54,528 nt of DNA from Prochlorococcus sp. AG-409-P01 (GTDB lineage Bacteria; Cyanobacteriota; Cyanobacteriia; PCC-6307; Cyanobiaceae), in NCBI GenBank assembly GCA_003215335.1, contig QCKM01000010.1, positions 1-54,528 of the forward strand, read 5' to 3'. The position numbers were made by a program, and so were the translations under genes. Of the stretch, positions 9,177-18,462 are shown one piece after another. The notes under the pieces are model-generated. The model had not been told where the DNA came from and did not search any database. It was given only the letters and a program-made list of their open reading frames with translations. Each line of letters begins with the position of its first letter. The first letter of the stretch is position 1.

Positions 9177-9965
9177 TCATAAGGTGATAAGTACTTCGCG
9201 CAACATCGATAAGGCTCTGACGCTGTGAACAAGATGATAGTTAGCCCAGCTTTCTACAACTGTTAGCAGTCTTAGCCAAACATCTTTAGGGCCCAGCAGA
9301 TTGCCATCTTTTCTTAGTGGGAGTGTTGCACTTGGCAATCGTTGTAGGAGTGCAAGCTCGGAAGGGTTTAATTCAATTGATGCCTCTGGAAAGGATCCAA
9401 TTGCAAATCCTTCTTGAGGGATAAGGCTGCAGCGCCAATCCCACTGACCAAGAGGTGGATTAAGAGATAAGCCAGTGCGGCAACATTGCTGCATAGGAAG
9501 GCCATAACCTCCTAGGGCTAGAAGATGTATGCAAGCTTGCACGCTTGTTGCCAAGGTCTTTTCTATTTGTGATTCAGTGGAATCGCTGTAGGTTTCTAGC
9601 CTTTCAAGATGCATCAACAAAGTAGTAAGCAGTCCTGGGATTGAATCATTCGCAGGTACTAACATCATGCTGATTTCAGAAAGTGCCTGAGCAGCAGCCA
9701 GAGTCTCTAATTCTTTACCTAATCCATTAAAGCTTCTTAAGACTTTTAGTTGACGTACTCTTCCTAAGCCATTCCTTCCTCCAACCTGGAGCTCTAGGAA
9801 AGTCAAGGGGACTGCAGCAGCAAGACTGCTGCTTGGCTTTCTTGCTCCTGGGACAGCAAGTCTTGTTATCCCTTCTTGCTCGCTAAGAACAGTTAAAAGC
9901 CGATCTTTTTCTCCTAGCGGTCCAATTTTTAAAGATAGCCCTTCAATGCGTCGTTCTCCAGTCAT
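9177..9965 (-). CDS. recO: DNA repair protein RecO
   Basis: RecO loads RecA onto SSB-coated gaps together with RecR. The 262-residue protein starts with the OB-fold region (RIEGLSLKIGPLGEKDRLLTVLSEQEGITRLAVPG trimmed here to its key parts: GEKDRLLTVLSEQEG and LAVPGARKP). A helical domain follows with QALSEISMMLVP and LLALGGYGLPMQQCCRTG, where the paired Cys take the place of the zinc site seen in other RecO proteins. Its ATG overlaps the deoC stop by four bases (ATGA at 9962-9965), so the two are translationally coupled. Confidence 0.9.
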   Translation of the reverse strand: MTGERRIEGLSLKIGPLGEKDRLLTVLSEQEGITRLAVPGARKPSSSLAAAVPLTFLELQVGGRNGLGRVRQLKVLRSFNGLGKELETLAAAQALSEISMMLVPANDSIPGLLTTLLMHLERLETYSDSTESQIEKTLATSVQACIHLLALGGYGLPMQQCCRTGLSLNPPLGQWDWRCSLIPQEGFAIGSFPEASIELNPSELALLQRLPSATLPLRKDGNLLGPKDVWLRLLTVVESWANYHLVHSVRALSMLREVLITL

Positions 9966-10645
9966 CTATTCCCATGGTGAAAGGCCTTAATTAGTTCATG
10001 GCCATTGCTAGTGCCGAGTAAATTTGCCCCTTCGTTGATTAGTTCCAGTGCGTGTGGGAGCGTGTGGATCCCTCCTACAGCTTTTATGGAGCACCTCCCT
10101 TTGGTTATGCCTTTGACTTGTCGAACATGCTCAGTCGTAGCTGCTTTCCCAAAACCATTTCCAGTTTGCAGTCCATATGCACCAGCGTCGATAGCAGCTT
10201 CTATAGCCATCTTTAGTTTTTCAGAAGAAAGCTGATTTACGTCAAGGATTATGCGAGTTGGCAGTCCTAAATCACATAAGGATGCAATTTCTTCAGCAAA
10301 GATTTCATGTTTCCCTTGACTAAGTGCTGAGAAGTTTGGGACAACATCAAACTCTTCCGCGCCTTGAGCTGCTGCGTATTCTGATTCAGCTATTTTCAGT
10401 TCCTTAGGTATTGCGCCGAATGGGAAAGCGATTACGGCAATAAGCTTTGTGGATCCTTTGGCCCCTAAGTGTTCACGAGCTTTAGCCAGACAGTTCAGAG
10501 TTGTGCATAAACCTCCAAAGCAATAGTGGCGAGCTAGTTGGCAGGCTTCTTTTAGATCTTGTTCATTGATATGAGGGCTTAATAGAGCTTGATGAATAAG
10601 AGGCGCTAATTCCTGGAGCTCAACTTTGATTGAAGTGTCTGTCAT
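9962..10645 (-). CDS. deoC: Deoxyribose-phosphate aldolase
   Basis: DeoC splits 2-deoxyribose-5-phosphate into acetaldehyde and glyceraldehyde-3-phosphate, feeding deoxynucleoside carbon into glycolysis. The 227-residue barrel shows VIAFPFGAIPKELKIAE, EFDVVPNF, IILDVNQL, LQTGNGFGKAATTEHV and the Schiff-base lysine in SIKAVGGIHT. The length fits the family. It overlaps recO by four bases downstream and follows the hibernation factor gene by 15 bases, giving an hpf-deoC-recO leftward run. Confidence 0.95.
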   Translation of the reverse strand: MTDTSIKVELQELAPLIHQALLSPHINEQDLKEACQLARHYCFGGLCTTLNCLAKAREHLGAKGSTKLIAVIAFPFGAIPKELKIAESEYAAAQGAEEFDVVPNFSALSQGKHEIFAEEIASLCDLGLPTRIILDVNQLSSEKLKMAIEAAIDAGAYGLQTGNGFGKAATTEHVRQVKGITKGRCSIKAVGGIHTLPHALELINEGANLLGTSNGHELIKAFHHGNR

Positions 10646-10660
10646 GAAGACCTTTCGAAA

Positions 10661-11248
10661 TTATTGCTTGGCTTGAATTAATCCATAACCACCATGTTTT
10701 CGACGATATATAACTTGTAACTCGCCACTTTCTTTTTCTCTGAAGAGATAAAAATCGTGGTCAATTAGATCTAGTTGATGTCGTGCTTCTTGGATGCTGG
10801 TTGGCTCCATTGGAAAGTATTTGCGGCGCACTCCTGGATTTGGAAGATGTGCCTCTTTTCCATCTATGAGAGACCCATCAATGGAGGCTTCTTCAATAAC
10901 CTCATCTGTGGTTCGCGTATGAGATGCGCTATGTCCAGGACTGTGATGGTGATCGCTATGACGCTCTTTATAACGACGTAGTTGTCTGTGTAGCTTGCTT
11001 GCTACTAGATCAATGCTTGCATATAAGTTCTCGCTTCTTTCTTGAGCACGGATCACAGTTCCATTTGCAAAAATTGTCACTTCGGCTGTTTGTTGAGGAA
11101 CTCTCGGATTGCGTGCCACTGATAGATGCACATCAGCCTCCTTAACCATGTCTGCAAAGTGCTGTACAGCTCTCTCTAGTTTTGATTGCGTGTATTCACG
11201 TAGAGCAGGAGTCAGCTCAAGGTTGCGACCATGGATAAGTAGCTTCAT
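10661..11248 (-). CDS. lrtA: Long-form ribosome hibernation promoting factor (LrtA)
   Basis: This protein stabilises inactive 100S ribosome dimers; the cyanobacterial version was first described as a light-repressed gene. The 195-residue protein has the N-terminal S30AE fold ([57 protein letters not shown]). A His-rich linker ([14 protein letters not shown]) leads to the C-terminal dimerisation domain ([16 protein letters not shown], then [30 protein letters not shown], where the last 12 residues are typical). It is divergent from lipB with essentially no gap, so the lipB start must lie a little downstream. Confidence 0.93.
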   Translation of the reverse strand: MKLLIHGRNLELTPALREYTQSKLERAVQHFADMVKEADVHLSVARNPRVPQQTAEVTIFANGTVIRAQERSENLYASIDLVASKLHRQLRRYKERHSDHHHSPGHSASHTRTTDEVIEEASIDGSLIDGKEAHLPNPGVRRKYFPMEPTSIQEARHQLDLIDHDFYLFREKESGELQVIYRRKHGGYGLIQAKQ

Positions 11249-11260
11249 TTGATTCCTCTG

Positions 11261-11974
11261 ATGTCGGTTGATATCGCAAAGCTAGTAACAACATCGCCCT
11301 TGGAAAACTCCTTGTCCGCTTTTCTTGTTGAGCCAAGAGAAGCTGTTCCTTTCGCAAAGGCGCTGCGATGGCAGCGTGAATGGCAGCACAACATGCTTGA
11401 TGATTCAAGCGTTTTGCAAGCCGTTTGGCTTTTGCAGCATCCCAAGTGTTACACCCTTGGCAAGGGTTCATCTGAGTCTAATTTGCTTTTTGACCCACTT
11501 AACCCTCCTGCTCCTTTGTATCGAATCGGTCGAGGTGGCGAAGTGACTCATCATCTTCCTGGACAGCTTGTTGCATATCCGGTATTAGATCTACGTAATT
11601 ACCAGGCTGATTTGCATTGGTATTTAAGAGAGCTTGAGGAGGTCCTTCTAGATGTTTTGCTTGAATTGGGCTTAATAGGCGAGCGGATAGCTGGTTTGAC
11701 TGGTATATGGATTCAACGAAGAAAAGTTGGTGCGATTGGAGTGGGCTGTCGACGTTGGATTACTCAGCATGGTTTGGCTTTAAATATTGATTGTGATTTG
11801 GATGGGTTTAATTCAGTCATCCCATGTGGCCTTCATGGGCATCAAGTAGGAGCTTTGAATCACTGGATTCCTGGTCTTAAGGTCTCTGAGGTGCAACCAT
11901 TGATTCGTATGGCTCTCAGTAAACACTTTCGTCTTTCTTGGGAGTTTCAAGACCCTATAGAAAATCCTGAATAA
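11261..11974 (+). CDS. lipB: Octanoyltransferase LipB
   Basis: LipB moves octanoyl groups from acyl carrier protein to apo-lipoyl domains, the first step of lipoate attachment needed by the E2 protein encoded 3 kb downstream. Motifs are [39 protein letters not shown] with the catalytic Lys, HGLALNI and the catalytic Cys in [13 protein letters not shown]. The frame opens with a TTG at 11249, but that abuts the divergent lrtA start. The ATG at 11261, giving 237 residues, is the more reasonable start. Confidence 0.93.
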   Translation: MSVDIAKLVTTSPLENSLSAFLVEPREAVPFAKALRWQREWQHNMLDDSSVLQAVWLLQHPKCYTLGKGSSESNLLFDPLNPPAPLYRIGRGGEVTHHLPGQLVAYPVLDLRNYQADLHWYLRELEEVLLDVLLELGLIGERIAGLTGIWIQRRKVGAIGVGCRRWITQHGLALNIDCDLDGFNSVIPCGLHGHQVGALNHWIPGLKVSEVQPLIRMALSKHFRLSWEFQDPIENPE

Positions 11975-12028
11975 TTTGATGTTCCTCCTTAAGGCTGATA
12001 TGCCTATAAAAATAGATGCAGGACACTT

Positions 12029-14008
12029 GTGGACTTAGACAACGAAAATAACTTGGGGCGGAAGGTCTCTTCCCTTGCAACTTCTTTTTGGCGACCTCAT
12101 CTCAAGGAAAAGAAGGCACTTAGCCAACGCAATTATTTAAATCAATTTGGACGCGTTGATCAGATTTGGCCTTGGCTAGAAAAGCACCATGGGCAAGTTT
12201 TAGCAGTGGATGCTCCTCATGTGGCCCACCCTGAGCAATATTCTTTTGCTCAATTGTCTGAGTTGATTGCAACTACTGCTTCTTCTTTTTTTGATTTAGG
12301 AGTAAGTCAAGGTGATGTGGTGGCTTTGTTTGCCGAAAATAGTCCTCGCTGGTTAATTGCAGATCAGGCTCTTATGCGAATAGGAGCATCAGATGCTGTT
12401 CGCGGTGCTTCTGCTCCAGTCGAGGAGCTCCGTTACATACTTGAAGATTCGGGTGCTGTTGCTCTGGTTGTTCAAAATGCTGATTTATGGACTCAGCTTG
12501 ATTTAAGTGAAGCTCAAATCAAATCTCTTAAATTAGTTGTTCAACTTGAGGGGACTCCTTTAGATGGAGTCTTGAGTTGGAAAGAGTTGGTTCAGAAAGG
12601 TATTGGCAAGAAAAAAGTTGATTCAATGAAAGATCGTGGGGTTGATACAGCCGCTTCTACAACTGCCACGATTCTCTATACATCAGGAACAACTGGAAGG
12701 CCTAAAGGCGTTCCTCTTAGTCACGCAAATCTTTTGCATCAGATGAGGTCTTTGGCCTGTATTGCCCATCCTCCTGTAGGAGCCCCTGTGCTAAGTGTTT
12801 TGCCCATTTGGCATGCGTATGAGCGGAGTGCTGAGTATTACTTTTTCTCTTGTGCTTGTACTCAAACTTATACCAATATCAAACAGCTGAAGAAGGATCT
12901 CCCAAGAGTTCGCCCAGTTGTGATGGTTACAGTCCCAAGGCTTTGGGAGGCGGTTAAGGCAGGTTTTGATGATGCTCTTAAGGGAATGCCGAAATGGCGC
13001 CAAGGATTGTTGAAGGTGGCTTTGGCTAATAGCGGTGCTCAAAGATTCGCTTGGCGCAAATGTAGAAATATTTTGTTAGAGCCTGTCTCGCCAATTGGGA
13101 GGCTTTCGGGATTTGTTCTTGCTTGCATTCGTTGGCCATTTCATGGTGTATCAGCAGTTTTGCTCTGGCCAAAAGTTTTGATGCCACTTTGTGGTGGAAG
13201 GTTGCGATTTCCTATTAATGGAGGAGGTGCGATTGCCCCTCATGTTGATGCCTTTTTCGAGGCTTTGGGGGTAGAAATGCTTGTTGGGTATGGACTTACT
13301 GAAACCAGTCCAGTTGTTTGTTGTCGACGACCTTGGCGAAATATTCGTGGTAGCTCAGGCCCCCCTTTGCCTGAAACTCAGTTTCGAATTGTTGATGTTG
13401 AGACTGGGCTGCTAAAAAATTTTTATCAGCAGGGTCGTGTATTGGTTAAAGGCCCCCAAGTTATGTCTGGTTATCTTGGAAAGCCTGATGCTTCAAAGAA
13501 GGTTCTAAATGATCATGGATGGTTTGATACTGGTGATCTGGGCCTCTTGTTAGAGGATGGGTCACTTGTTCTTACTGGCCGTGCTAAGGACACCATTGTT
13601 CTAAGTAGTGGAGAAAATATTGAACCTGGACCTCTTGAGGAGACTTTGGTGTCGAGCCCACTTGTCGAACAGGTGATGCTAGTAGGCCAAGATGAGAAGC
13701 AGCTAGGAGCCTTGGTTGTACCAAAAGTTGAAGCTATTAAGTCTTTTGCTGCTGAAAAGGGTCTTCGTTTGCCAGAGACGTTTGCTAGTCCACCTGGAGA
13801 AAATGCTTTAAGGAAGACCCTTCGTACTGAATTAAATAGTTTGTTGGCACAAAGGAAGGGATCCAGGCCAGATGAGCGGGTTTTAGGTGTTGCTCTTGTT
13901 GAGCCATTTACGATTGAGAATGGACTCCTTACTCAGACTCTTAAGCAGAGGCGAGAAAGAATTTCAGCCAGAGACCAAGATTGCATTGAGGAAATTTATG
14001 GGCGTTAA
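12029..14008 (+). CDS. Long-chain acyl-ACP/acyl-CoA synthetase (AMP-binding)
   Basis: An adenylate-forming enzyme that activates free fatty acids. In cyanobacteria the single enzyme of this type (Aas) recycles fatty acids released from membrane lipids by loading them on acyl carrier protein. The 659-residue protein has the AMP-binding signature TILYTSGTTGRPKGVPLSH near residue 212, GYGLTETSPVVCCRRPW, GWFDTGDLGLLLEDGSL and the hinge GRAKDTIVLSSGENIEPGPLE (lysine and Glu typical of the long-chain group). GTG at 12029 is the start. ACP versus CoA preference is inferred from the phylum, not from sequence. Confidence 0.9.
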   Translation: MDLDNENNLGRKVSSLATSFWRPHLKEKKALSQRNYLNQFGRVDQIWPWLEKHHGQVLAVDAPHVAHPEQYSFAQLSELIATTASSFFDLGVSQGDVVALFAENSPRWLIADQALMRIGASDAVRGASAPVEELRYILEDSGAVALVVQNADLWTQLDLSEAQIKSLKLVVQLEGTPLDGVLSWKELVQKGIGKKKVDSMKDRGVDTAASTTATILYTSGTTGRPKGVPLSHANLLHQMRSLACIAHPPVGAPVLSVLPIWHAYERSAEYYFFSCACTQTYTNIKQLKKDLPRVRPVVMVTVPRLWEAVKAGFDDALKGMPKWRQGLLKVALANSGAQRFAWRKCRNILLEPVSPIGRLSGFVLACIRWPFHGVSAVLLWPKVLMPLCGGRLRFPINGGGAIAPHVDAFFEALGVEMLVGYGLTETSPVVCCRRPWRNIRGSSGPPLPETQFRIVDVETGLLKNFYQQGRVLVKGPQVMSGYLGKPDASKKVLNDHGWFDTGDLGLLLEDGSLVLTGRAKDTIVLSSGENIEPGPLEETLVSSPLVEQVMLVGQDEKQLGALVVPKVEAIKSFAAEKGLRLPETFASPPGENALRKTLRTELNSLLAQRKGSRPDERVLGVALVEPFTIENGLLTQTLKQRRERISARDQDCIEEIYGR

Positions 14009-14080
14009 ATTTTGAGAGCGAATTAATTGGTTGACCTTAGGGGCCCTCCCTGAGAGCCTTGTTGTAATTAGCTGGGCCCC

Positions 14081-14524
14081 ATGTTAGACGGCAATCATTT
14101 GTCAGTTAAGCGTTCAATCACTGTTAGAGCTGTAGTTACTCCTGCTTGGAAGGAGGAAGCCGAAAGGGAGATTAGTAATGCAATCTCCACAACTGATCAG
14201 CAGCTTGCTCAGTTGGAGAAGGAGGGGCAGCAAGTTGTTGATGAGGTTCGCAATCAGAGTGCGAATCCGCTCGATCCTCGAGTACAGGAACAAGTTGCAC
14301 AAGTTCAGCAGCAAGTGGCTTCAAAGCGAGCTGAGTTGGAAGAACAAAAAAGAAACTTGCTTCAACAACAATCTCAGGTTCGTGAATTAGAAATGGAGCA
14401 AATAGTTGAACAGGGACAAATAGAAAGCTATTGCGATTTAAAAGTAGGTGATAATTTAATGAGCAAGATGCAAGTTGCGATAGTTGTTCGGGATGGTCTG
14501 GTTGAGGCAATTGAACAGGGATAG
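14081..14524 (+). CDS. YlqD-family coiled-coil protein
   Basis: A 147-residue protein that looks like the YlqD family of unknown function found in cyanobacteria and firmicutes. It opens with a beta-rich segment (KRSITVRAVVTPAWKEEAE), has a long glutamine/glutamate-rich coiled coil from about residue 35 to 110 (QLEKEGQQVVDEV, VQQQVASKRAELEEQ), and closes with a second beta segment (YCDLKVGDNLMSKM, then AIVVRDGLVEAI). No signal peptide or membrane helix is visible. It lies between the acyl synthetase and the structured intergenic region before the E2 gene. Confidence 0.75.
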   Translation: MLDGNHLSVKRSITVRAVVTPAWKEEAEREISNAISTTDQQLAQLEKEGQQVVDEVRNQSANPLDPRVQEQVAQVQQQVASKRAELEEQKRNLLQQQSQVRELEMEQIVEQGQIESYCDLKVGDNLMSKMQVAIVVRDGLVEAIEQG

Positions 14525-14570
14525 TTTGTTTTTACAATTTAGATTTTGAAAAGAAAATGCTTGATTATTA

Positions 14571-14712
14571 GATTCCCCAAAAAAATAGGGCGCCTGACAG
14601 GGACGCCCTTGAGCCGAGGACTGATTTTCGGGAATTCTGCGTCCTTGGTCTGATAATCCCTTTCTAGGTGCTAGAAGGGATTGCGTCAGTAGGCAAAAGC
14701 CCCTGTTTTTGT
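14571..14712 (+). ncRNA. Candidate structured RNA upstream of the E2 gene
   Basis: The 310-bp gap between the YlqD-like gene and the E2 gene contains closely packed helices. GGGCG at 14588-14592 pairs with CGCCC at 14604-14608. CCGAGGAC at 14614-14621 pairs with GTCCTTGG at 14641-14648. AATCCCTTTCTAG at 14655-14667 pairs with CTAGAAGGGATT at 14671-14682 across a three-base loop. Finally GGC AAAA GCC at about 14692-14701 is followed by CCTGTTTTT, a terminator-like end. An alternative long-range pairing of GCCTGAC (14592-14598) with GTC..AGGC (14685-14694) could close the whole element. It does not match tmRNA, RNase P, SRP RNA or Yfr1 motifs that I know. It may instead be an E2 leader. Confidence 0.45.
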
Positions 14713-14834
14713 TGTGGTTAATCGGAGACTGCGACTTAAAATTAGATATCCCAATGCCCGACCATTTCCCATTATTGGAGAAAAGTTGGAATCTCGTTGG
14801 GGCTCAACCCAAAATGATTTGAAGGAAAAGCACC

Positions 14835-16211
14835 TTGGCGACGCACGACATTTTTATGCCAGCTCTTAGTTCCACAATGACTGAGGGCAAGATAGTTGAC
14901 TGGCTGAAGCAACCTGGCGACAAAGTTGTTAGAGGGGAATCTGTGCTTGTCGTGGAATCGGACAAGGCTGATATGGATGTTGAATCTTTTCAAGATGGTT
15001 ACTTGGCTGCTGTCTTAATGCCAGCTGGAAGTACTGCACCGGTTGGTGAAACTATTGGATTAATTGTTGAAACTGAGGCAGAGATTGCTTCGGTCCAGTC
15101 AAAAGCTCCACCTGCGCCACCTCAGGAGTCAAAAGTTCCACCTGCGCCACCTCAGGAGTCAAAAGTTCCTGTTGAGCCACCACTGGAATCAAAAAAAACA
15201 GCTGAATCTTTGCAATCTTTAGAGACTTCTTTTGCTGCAAATCCCCTGCCTACAAGTGCGAAGCCTATTTCAGGAGGACGAATTGTTGCTTCACCTCGAG
15301 CAAGGAAACTTGCTTCTCAGATGGGGGTTGATCTCGCCACGGTCGCAGGGAGTGGCCCTCATGGCCGTATTCAGGCAGAAGATGTCAAGCTTGCTACTGG
15401 CCAGCCAGTAAGTGTTCCTTGGGTAGCAGAAAGTGATTCGCCAGCCTCTCTAGGCAACCTGCCTCTTGTGACAACCAAGTTTAATGTTGAGGCCTCTAAG
15501 GCTCCTGAGTCATTGGTTGGTAAGAGCTTTGGATCACCTGGGGAGACCATTGGGTTCAATACTCTTCAACAGGCAGTCAATCGCAATATGGAGGCAAGTT
15601 TGAATGTCCCTTGCTTCAGAGTTGGGTACACAATTACTACTGACAATTTGGATGAACTTTATAAACATGTAAAACCTAACGGTGTAACCATGACAGCTCT
15701 ACTGGCTAAAGCTGTGGGTTTAACTCTTGCAAGGCATCCGCAGGTAAATGCTGCGTGCAGCTTGAAAGGTATGGACTACCCATCTCAAGTGAATGTTGCT
15801 GTTGCAGTAGCAATGGAAGATGGTGGTTTGATAACACCTGTATTGCAAAATGCAGATCGAACCGATCTTTATGAGCTTTCTCGCCTTTGGCGAGATCTTG
15901 TGAAACGTTCTCGAAGTAAGCAGCTTCAGCCAGATGAATACAGTTCAGGTACTTTTACGCTTTCTAATCTTGGGATGTTCGGAGTGGATCGCTTCGATGC
16001 AATATTGCCTCCAGGGACAGGGGCAATTCTTGCAGTTGCGGCATCTCGCAAAGTTGTTGTTGCCGATAAGAATGGAGCTATATCTGTTAAACGACAGATG
16101 CAGGTCAACTTGACTGCGGATCATCGAGTCGTTTATGGGGCTGATGGGGCGGCTTTTCTTAAGGACTTCGCAGATTTGATTGAGAATCGAACAGATTCTC
16201 TTGCTTCTTAA
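14835..16211 (+). CDS. pdhC: Dihydrolipoamide acetyltransferase (pyruvate dehydrogenase E2)
   Basis: E2 is the core of the pyruvate dehydrogenase complex, passing acetyl groups from lipoyl-lysine to CoA. The 458-residue protein has one lipoyl domain with the lipoylated lysine in VESDKADMDVES (about residue 45), a Pro-rich linker with a 10-residue tandem repeat, and a peripheral-subunit-binding domain (IVASPRARKLASQ, then VAGSGPHGRIQAEDV). A C-terminal catalytic domain follows, with TFTLSNLGMFGVDRFDAI and the active-site LTADHRVVYGADGA. TTG at 14835 is the start. LipB, 3 kb upstream, supplies its cofactor pathway. Confidence 0.95.
   Translation: MATHDIFMPALSSTMTEGKIVDWLKQPGDKVVRGESVLVVESDKADMDVESFQDGYLAAVLMPAGSTAPVGETIGLIVETEAEIASVQSKAPPAPPQESKVPPAPPQESKVPVEPPLESKKTAESLQSLETSFAANPLPTSAKPISGGRIVASPRARKLASQMGVDLATVAGSGPHGRIQAEDVKLATGQPVSVPWVAESDSPASLGNLPLVTTKFNVEASKAPESLVGKSFGSPGETIGFNTLQQAVNRNMEASLNVPCFRVGYTITTDNLDELYKHVKPNGVTMTALLAKAVGLTLARHPQVNAACSLKGMDYPSQVNVAVAVAMEDGGLITPVLQNADRTDLYELSRLWRDLVKRSRSKQLQPDEYSSGTFTLSNLGMFGVDRFDAILPPGTGAILAVAASRKVVVADKNGAISVKRQMQVNLTADHRVVYGADGAAFLKDFADLIENRTDSLAS
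15111..15200 (+). repeat. 30-bp tandem repeat in E2 linker
   Basis: Two nearly identical 30-bp units (15111-15140 and 15141-15170) encode PPAPPQESKV-type decapeptides. They are followed by a degenerate third unit to about 15200 and preceded by a partial one from 15094. They form the flexible Pro/Ala linker after the lipoyl domain, where repeat number commonly varies between strains because length is not tightly constrained. Confidence 0.85.
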
Positions 16212-16265
16212 AGCAAGGAGTTCAATCGATATGCTGCCTTTCTAAGTCAATTGATTGTCTTTTAA

Positions 16266-17387
16266 TTGCAAATAGGAGTGTTTGATCAACGAGACTTTCT
16301 ACTTAGTTCCTATGACTATGCGCTGGATTCGCAACGCATAGCTCAGATCCCCGCGGAACCTCGTCATGCTGCTCGAATGATGATTGTTGAACCAGATGAA
16401 GCAGAACTGGCTTCGTCTAGGCATGCTCAGATATGGGATTGGCAGAAGGAATTGCGAGCAGGTGATTTGATTGTCCTAAATGACACTCGTGTTTTGAAGG
16501 CGAGATTGAGAGTAAGACGTTCAGGAGGAGGGTTGGCTGAGTTGTTAGTTTTAGAGCCACGTGGACAAGGGCGTTGGCTGTGCTTGGCTAAACCTGCCAA
16601 GCGTATACGCCCAGGTGATTTGGTTTGGTTAGAGGCTCTAGAGCAAGAACCTATAGCCTTGCAAGTATTGGCCAATGATTCTGTTGAAGGGGCTCGATTA
16701 GTTCAGTTTCCAGCTTCTTATGACGACGCCGAGAAAATCGAGAGGTTGTTGGAACGCTATGGCGAAGTTCCCTTGCCTCCTTATATCGAACGCATGACTC
16801 CTTGTGATGATGAGCGTTATCAAACACGTTATGCATCTTCTCCAGGGGCCGTTGCAGCACCTACGGCAGGCCTTCATTTGAGTGATGAGCTTTTAGAGGC
16901 GATACTTTCTAGAGGGGTCAGTCAAGCCCGTGTGACTCTTCATGTGGGGCTAGGGACCTTTAAGCCTCTTCAGCATGAAGACCTTACGAAGTTAAAGCTC
17001 CATAGTGAATGGATTGAAGTGAAAGAAGAGTTGGTTGAGGAGGTGAAAAAATGTCGATTGAGAGGAGGAAGGATTATTGCTGTAGGGACAACAAGTATCA
17101 GGGCTCTCGAAGCGGCAGCCTTGGCTGGGAATGGACAGATTCAGCCTTTTCGTGGGTATGTGGACTTGGTTATCAAGCCTGGTTACCGCTTTGCAGTAGT
17201 TGATGGATTGTTGACAAACTTTCACTTGCCCAAAAGTTCCTTGCTCCTGTTAGTTAGTGCCTTGATTGGAAGAGAAAGGTTGCTTGCGCTCTATGCAGAA
17301 GCTCAAGAGCGCAAGTACCGATTTTTCTCTTATGGGGATGCCATGTGGATCCCTCCAGAATCAGTTCGTCAAGAGGCAAGAGTTTAG
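16266..17387 (+). CDS. queA: S-adenosylmethionine:tRNA ribosyltransferase-isomerase QueA
   Basis: QueA transfers and rearranges the ribosyl group of SAM onto preQ1 at the wobble position of tRNA, making epoxyqueuosine. The 373-residue protein shows the family opening [35 protein letters not shown], the central [20 protein letters not shown] signature and [10 protein letters not shown], then [10 protein letters not shown] and [18 protein letters not shown]. The frame opens with TTG at 16266; a GTG at 16278 is an equally good start. It converges with cysK and the two coding regions overlap by four bases at their ends. Confidence 0.95.
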   Translation: MQIGVFDQRDFLLSSYDYALDSQRIAQIPAEPRHAARMMIVEPDEAELASSRHAQIWDWQKELRAGDLIVLNDTRVLKARLRVRRSGGGLAELLVLEPRGQGRWLCLAKPAKRIRPGDLVWLEALEQEPIALQVLANDSVEGARLVQFPASYDDAEKIERLLERYGEVPLPPYIERMTPCDDERYQTRYASSPGAVAAPTAGLHLSDELLEAILSRGVSQARVTLHVGLGTFKPLQHEDLTKLKLHSEWIEVKEELVEEVKKCRLRGGRIIAVGTTSIRALEAAALAGNGQIQPFRGYVDLVIKPGYRFAVVDGLLTNFHLPKSSLLLLVSALIGRERLLALYAEAQERKYRFFSYGDAMWIPPESVRQEARV

Positions 17388-18370
17388 GCGGTTTTAGGTT
17401 CTTCGATAATGCCTGTTGGAACAGTCTCAAACATCACGGAGGAGAGATATCTCTCTGCCATGTCTGGCAGGATAACAACGATTGTTTTCCCGGCAAATTC
17501 CTCCTGTTCAGCGAGACGAATGGCCGCTGCAGTTGCAGCACCGCATGAGATCCCAACAAGCAGACCCTCTTCTTGAGACAATCGCAGCGCCATGGCTACG
17601 GATTCTTCGTTGGTGACTTGCTCTACCCTGTCGACGACTGAAAGGTCAAGATTCTTAGGAATGAAGCCTGCTCCAATTCCTTGGATTTTGTGTGGGCCTG
17701 GCTTGATCTCTTCACTGTTGAGGGTTTGTGTTATCACAGGACTATGTGATGGCTCTACCGCAACTGAAAGGATGGACTTCCCTTTCTCTTGCTTGATGAA
17801 ACGAGACACTCCAGTAATTGTTCCACCGGTACCTACCCCTGCCACCAGCACATCAATGGATCCATCACAATCATTCCATATTTCTGGACCAGTTGTTTTG
17901 AAGTGAATATCTGGATTGGCAGGATTTTCGAATTGTCCTGGCATGAAATATTTCTGAGGATTGCTTTCGGCAATTTCTTTGGCTTTTGCGATGGCTCCGG
18001 GCATTCCCTTGGCGGCCTCTGTAAGGATTAACTCTGCGCCTAGTACTGCCATCACTCTGCGGCGCTCTAGAGACATTGATTCAGGCATCGTGAGGATCAG
18101 TTTGTATCCTCTAGCAGCTGCTGTAAAAGCGAGAGCAATACCTGTGTTGCCAGAAGTGGGCTCAATAATTGTTTGTCCCTTGCTGAGTGCGCCACGTTTT
18201 TCAGCATCCCAAATCATATTTGCGCCGATTCTGCATTTGACGCTGTAAGCGGGATTTCTGCCTTCTATCTTTGCGAGGACAGTGGCCTTGGAGTTTTTAG
18301 TGACAGAGTTTAGTCTCACCAAAGGGGTGTTGCCTATAGCAAGGCTGTTGTCTTCGTAGATGCGTGACAT
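17384..18370 (-). CDS. cysK: Cysteine synthase A (O-acetylserine sulfhydrylase)
   Basis: CysK joins sulfide and O-acetylserine to make cysteine using PLP. The 328-residue protein has the PLP-lysine region [15 protein letters not shown], the asparagine loop [11 protein letters not shown], the phosphate-binding [11 protein letters not shown] and the C-terminal [15 protein letters not shown]. Length is ordinary. It begins a leftward sulfur-amino-acid cluster with the two cystathionine synthase/lyase paralogues upstream on the same strand, about 90 bases away. Confidence 0.95.
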   Translation of the reverse strand: MSRIYEDNSLAIGNTPLVRLNSVTKNSKATVLAKIEGRNPAYSVKCRIGANMIWDAEKRGALSKGQTIIEPTSGNTGIALAFTAAARGYKLILTMPESMSLERRRVMAVLGAELILTEAAKGMPGAIAKAKEIAESNPQKYFMPGQFENPANPDIHFKTTGPEIWNDCDGSIDVLVAGVGTGGTITGVSRFIKQEKGKSILSVAVEPSHSPVITQTLNSEEIKPGPHKIQGIGAGFIPKNLDLSVVDRVEQVTNEESVAMALRLSQEEGLLVGISCGAATAAAIRLAEQEEFAGKTIVVILPDMAERYLSSVMFETVPTGIIEEPKTA

Positions 18371-18462
18371 GCGAGTGATTGATGTGATCTTTTCAATAGC
18401 TGGAATTTAAGCCGCTTGCACGTAGGTGATTGGATTTAAAGACCAGCTGTGAGCATTTTGGC

